Assembly: GCF_904063055.1 (NCBI RefSeq)
Contig: NZ_CAJFCN010000006.1
Span: forward strand, 342,453 to 406,452
From: Pseudomonas paracarnis
Lineage (GTDB): Bacteria > Pseudomonadota > Gammaproteobacteria > Pseudomonadales > Pseudomonadaceae
DNA: 64,000 bases
Direction: 5' to 3'
The notes under the pieces are model-generated. The model was not told the origin of the DNA, did no database searches, and saw only the letters and a program-made list of their open reading frames with translations. The translations under genes were made by a program, and so were the position numbers. This document shows, piece after piece, positions 63,081 to 64,000 of this stretch (positions within the stretch are counted from its first letter, which is position 1; each line of letters opens with the position of its first letter).

Positions 63081-64000
63081 TCAAGCCCGCGACTGTGGCA
63101 GCGCCAGTTGCAGCAGGCGCGCTTCATCCGCTTGGGCGCGGGGTAACTCACCGGTCAAGGCGCCTTCACTCATCACCAGGATGCGGTCAGAGATGCCCAT
63201 CACCTCCATCAGGTCGCTGGACACCACAATCACCGCAATGCCGCTGACCGCCAGGTTATGGATGATCTGGTAGATCTCCGACTTGGCGCCGATGTCGATA
63301 CCGCGGGTGGGTTCATCCAGCAGCAGGACCTTCATCGGCATCGACAACCAGCGGCCAAGAATGGCTTTCTGCTGATTACCGCCGGACAGGTACAGGATTT
63401 TCTGCTCGGCATTCGGCGTCTTGACCTTCATGGCCTGGATCTGCCGCTCGGCGTTGCCCTTCTCCCAGCCGTCGCGCAGCAACCAGCCGAACGAGGCGTG
63501 GGCGCTGCGGGCGCTGATGTTGATATTTTCCGCCACGCTGGACAGCGGAATGATGCCTTCCTTCTTGCGGTCCTCCGGGCACAGCAGCACGCCAGCGGCG
63601 ATGGCGTCGCGGGGTGAACGCAACTGCAACGGTTCACCACAGAGTGCCAGGCTGCCGGCGCTGGAGCGTTCCAGGCCGCTGAGCAGGCGCAGGAGCTCTG
63701 TGCGCCCTGCCCCCACCAGCCCGAACAGGCCGAGGATCTCGCCTTTGCGTACCTGGAAACTCACCGGCTCACGCAGGCCGGGGCCGAGCAAGCCCTCGAC
63801 ATTGAGCGCCACCTCGTCCTGCTCTCGCGGGCGGTAATCGTAGATGTCCTGAATATCGCGACCGACCATGCAAGTCACCAACTGGTCGTGAGTCAGCGTG
63901 CTCATGTCCTCGAAAGTACGCACGTAGCGGCCGTCCTTGAACACCGTCACCGCATCGCAGATACGGAACACTTCTTCCATACGGTGCGACACGTAGAGCA
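63081..64000 (-). CDS. araG: L-arabinose ABC transporter ATP-binding protein AraG (partial)
   Basis: The C-terminal ~305 residues of a double-ABC sugar ATPase; the 5' part lies beyond the window end. The frame stays open to 64000 and reads LYVSHRMEEVFRICDAV, the end of the first ABC domain. The second domain has Walker A GLVGAGRTE, signature LSGGNQQKAILGRW and Walker B VLLLDEPTRGID. Works with araH. An araF binding-protein gene is expected upstream. Confidence 0.88.
   Translation of the reverse strand, partial: LYVSHRMEEVFRICDAVTVFKDGRYVRTFEDMSTLTHDQLVTCMVGRDIQDIYDYRPREQDEVALNVEGLLGPGLREPVSFQVRKGEILGLFGLVGAGRTELLRLLSGLERSSAGSLALCGEPLQLRSPRDAIAAGVLLCPEDRKKEGIIPLSSVAENINISARSAHASFGWLLRDGWEKGNAERQIQAMKVKTPNAEQKILYLSGGNQQKAILGRWLSMPMKVLLLDEPTRGIDIGAKSEIYQIIHNLAVSGIAVIVVSSDLMEVMGISDRILVMSEGALTGELPRAQADEARLLQLALPQSRA

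Noticed and set aside
1..64000. CRISPR array
   Set aside because: Repeats seen are REP pairs, palindromes and one short tandem repeat. None has the regular repeat-spacer pattern and no cas gene is present.

Overview
The window is chromosomal DNA of a Pseudomonas, most likely the P. fluorescens group. The evidence is a GC-rich coding style, many REP-type inverted repeats built on GTGGGAGCTGGCTTGCCTGC, a 2-methylcitrate operon with acnD and prpF, cysH next to thrH, etfBA divergent from ETF-QO, and an araFGH-type sugar transporter. Nearly all of it is ordinary core or metabolic sequence. One AT-rich accessory island lies at about 31.7-36.1 kb beside a tRNA-Ser gene.

Layout. 0.1-8.6 kb: propionate catabolism on the minus strand (GntR regulator, prpB, prpC, acnD, prpF, prpD), with two copies of a TTGTCGACAA-type operator around the promoter. 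8.8-11.9 kb: three-gene operon of a retropepsin-like protease, an inactive-transglutaminase membrane protein and an ATP-grasp ligase. 12.0-15.9 kb: pabB, a broken higB with intact higA, thrH, cysH. 16.3-24.4 kb: NCS1 permease and hydantoin/Asp-Glu racemase, LysR/SDR pair, HAD phosphatase, RelE/Xre toxin-antitoxin, LysR/epimerase pair. 24.5-31.1 kb: small membrane proteins and lipoproteins, an EamA exporter with a His-rich tail, DCC/DoxX pair, DUF2269/saccharopine-dehydrogenase-like pair, a small repeat protein, a LysE exporter, and a duplicated 3' fragment of the EamA gene.

31.2-36.2 kb: a structured RNA leader before a small DUF3077-like gene, a 5'-truncated serine recombinase, then two overlapping reverse transcriptase genes (Drt3a and Drt3b type). 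A candidate ncRNA follows them. It is closed by a long-range stem and carries CACACAC just inside that stem. tRNA-Ser(GGA) marks the right edge. This looks like a complete DRT3-type anti-phage system and is the most interesting part of the window.

36.5-44.9 kb: enoyl-CoA hydratase, acyltransferase, CorA, amidotransferase, a beta-oxidation pair (thiolase and multifunctional protein), a 31-residue membrane peptide, cytochrome c. 45.0-50.4 kb: transglutaminase / alpha-E / circularly permuted ATP-grasp cluster, RraB, START-domain protein, YkgJ. 50.6-54.9 kb: secreted protein, MocR regulator, and an operon of solute-binding protein, DUF4398 lipoprotein and OmpA-family lipoprotein. 54.9-58.9 kb: etfBA and ETF-QO, the latter behind a sigma-70 promoter with an exact PsrA-type operator. 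59.0-64.0 kb: AraC regulator divergent from a zinc alcohol dehydrogenase, IclR regulator, araH, and the 3' part of araG cut by the window edge.

Functional assignments come from reading the translated sequence and motifs; no database search was run.
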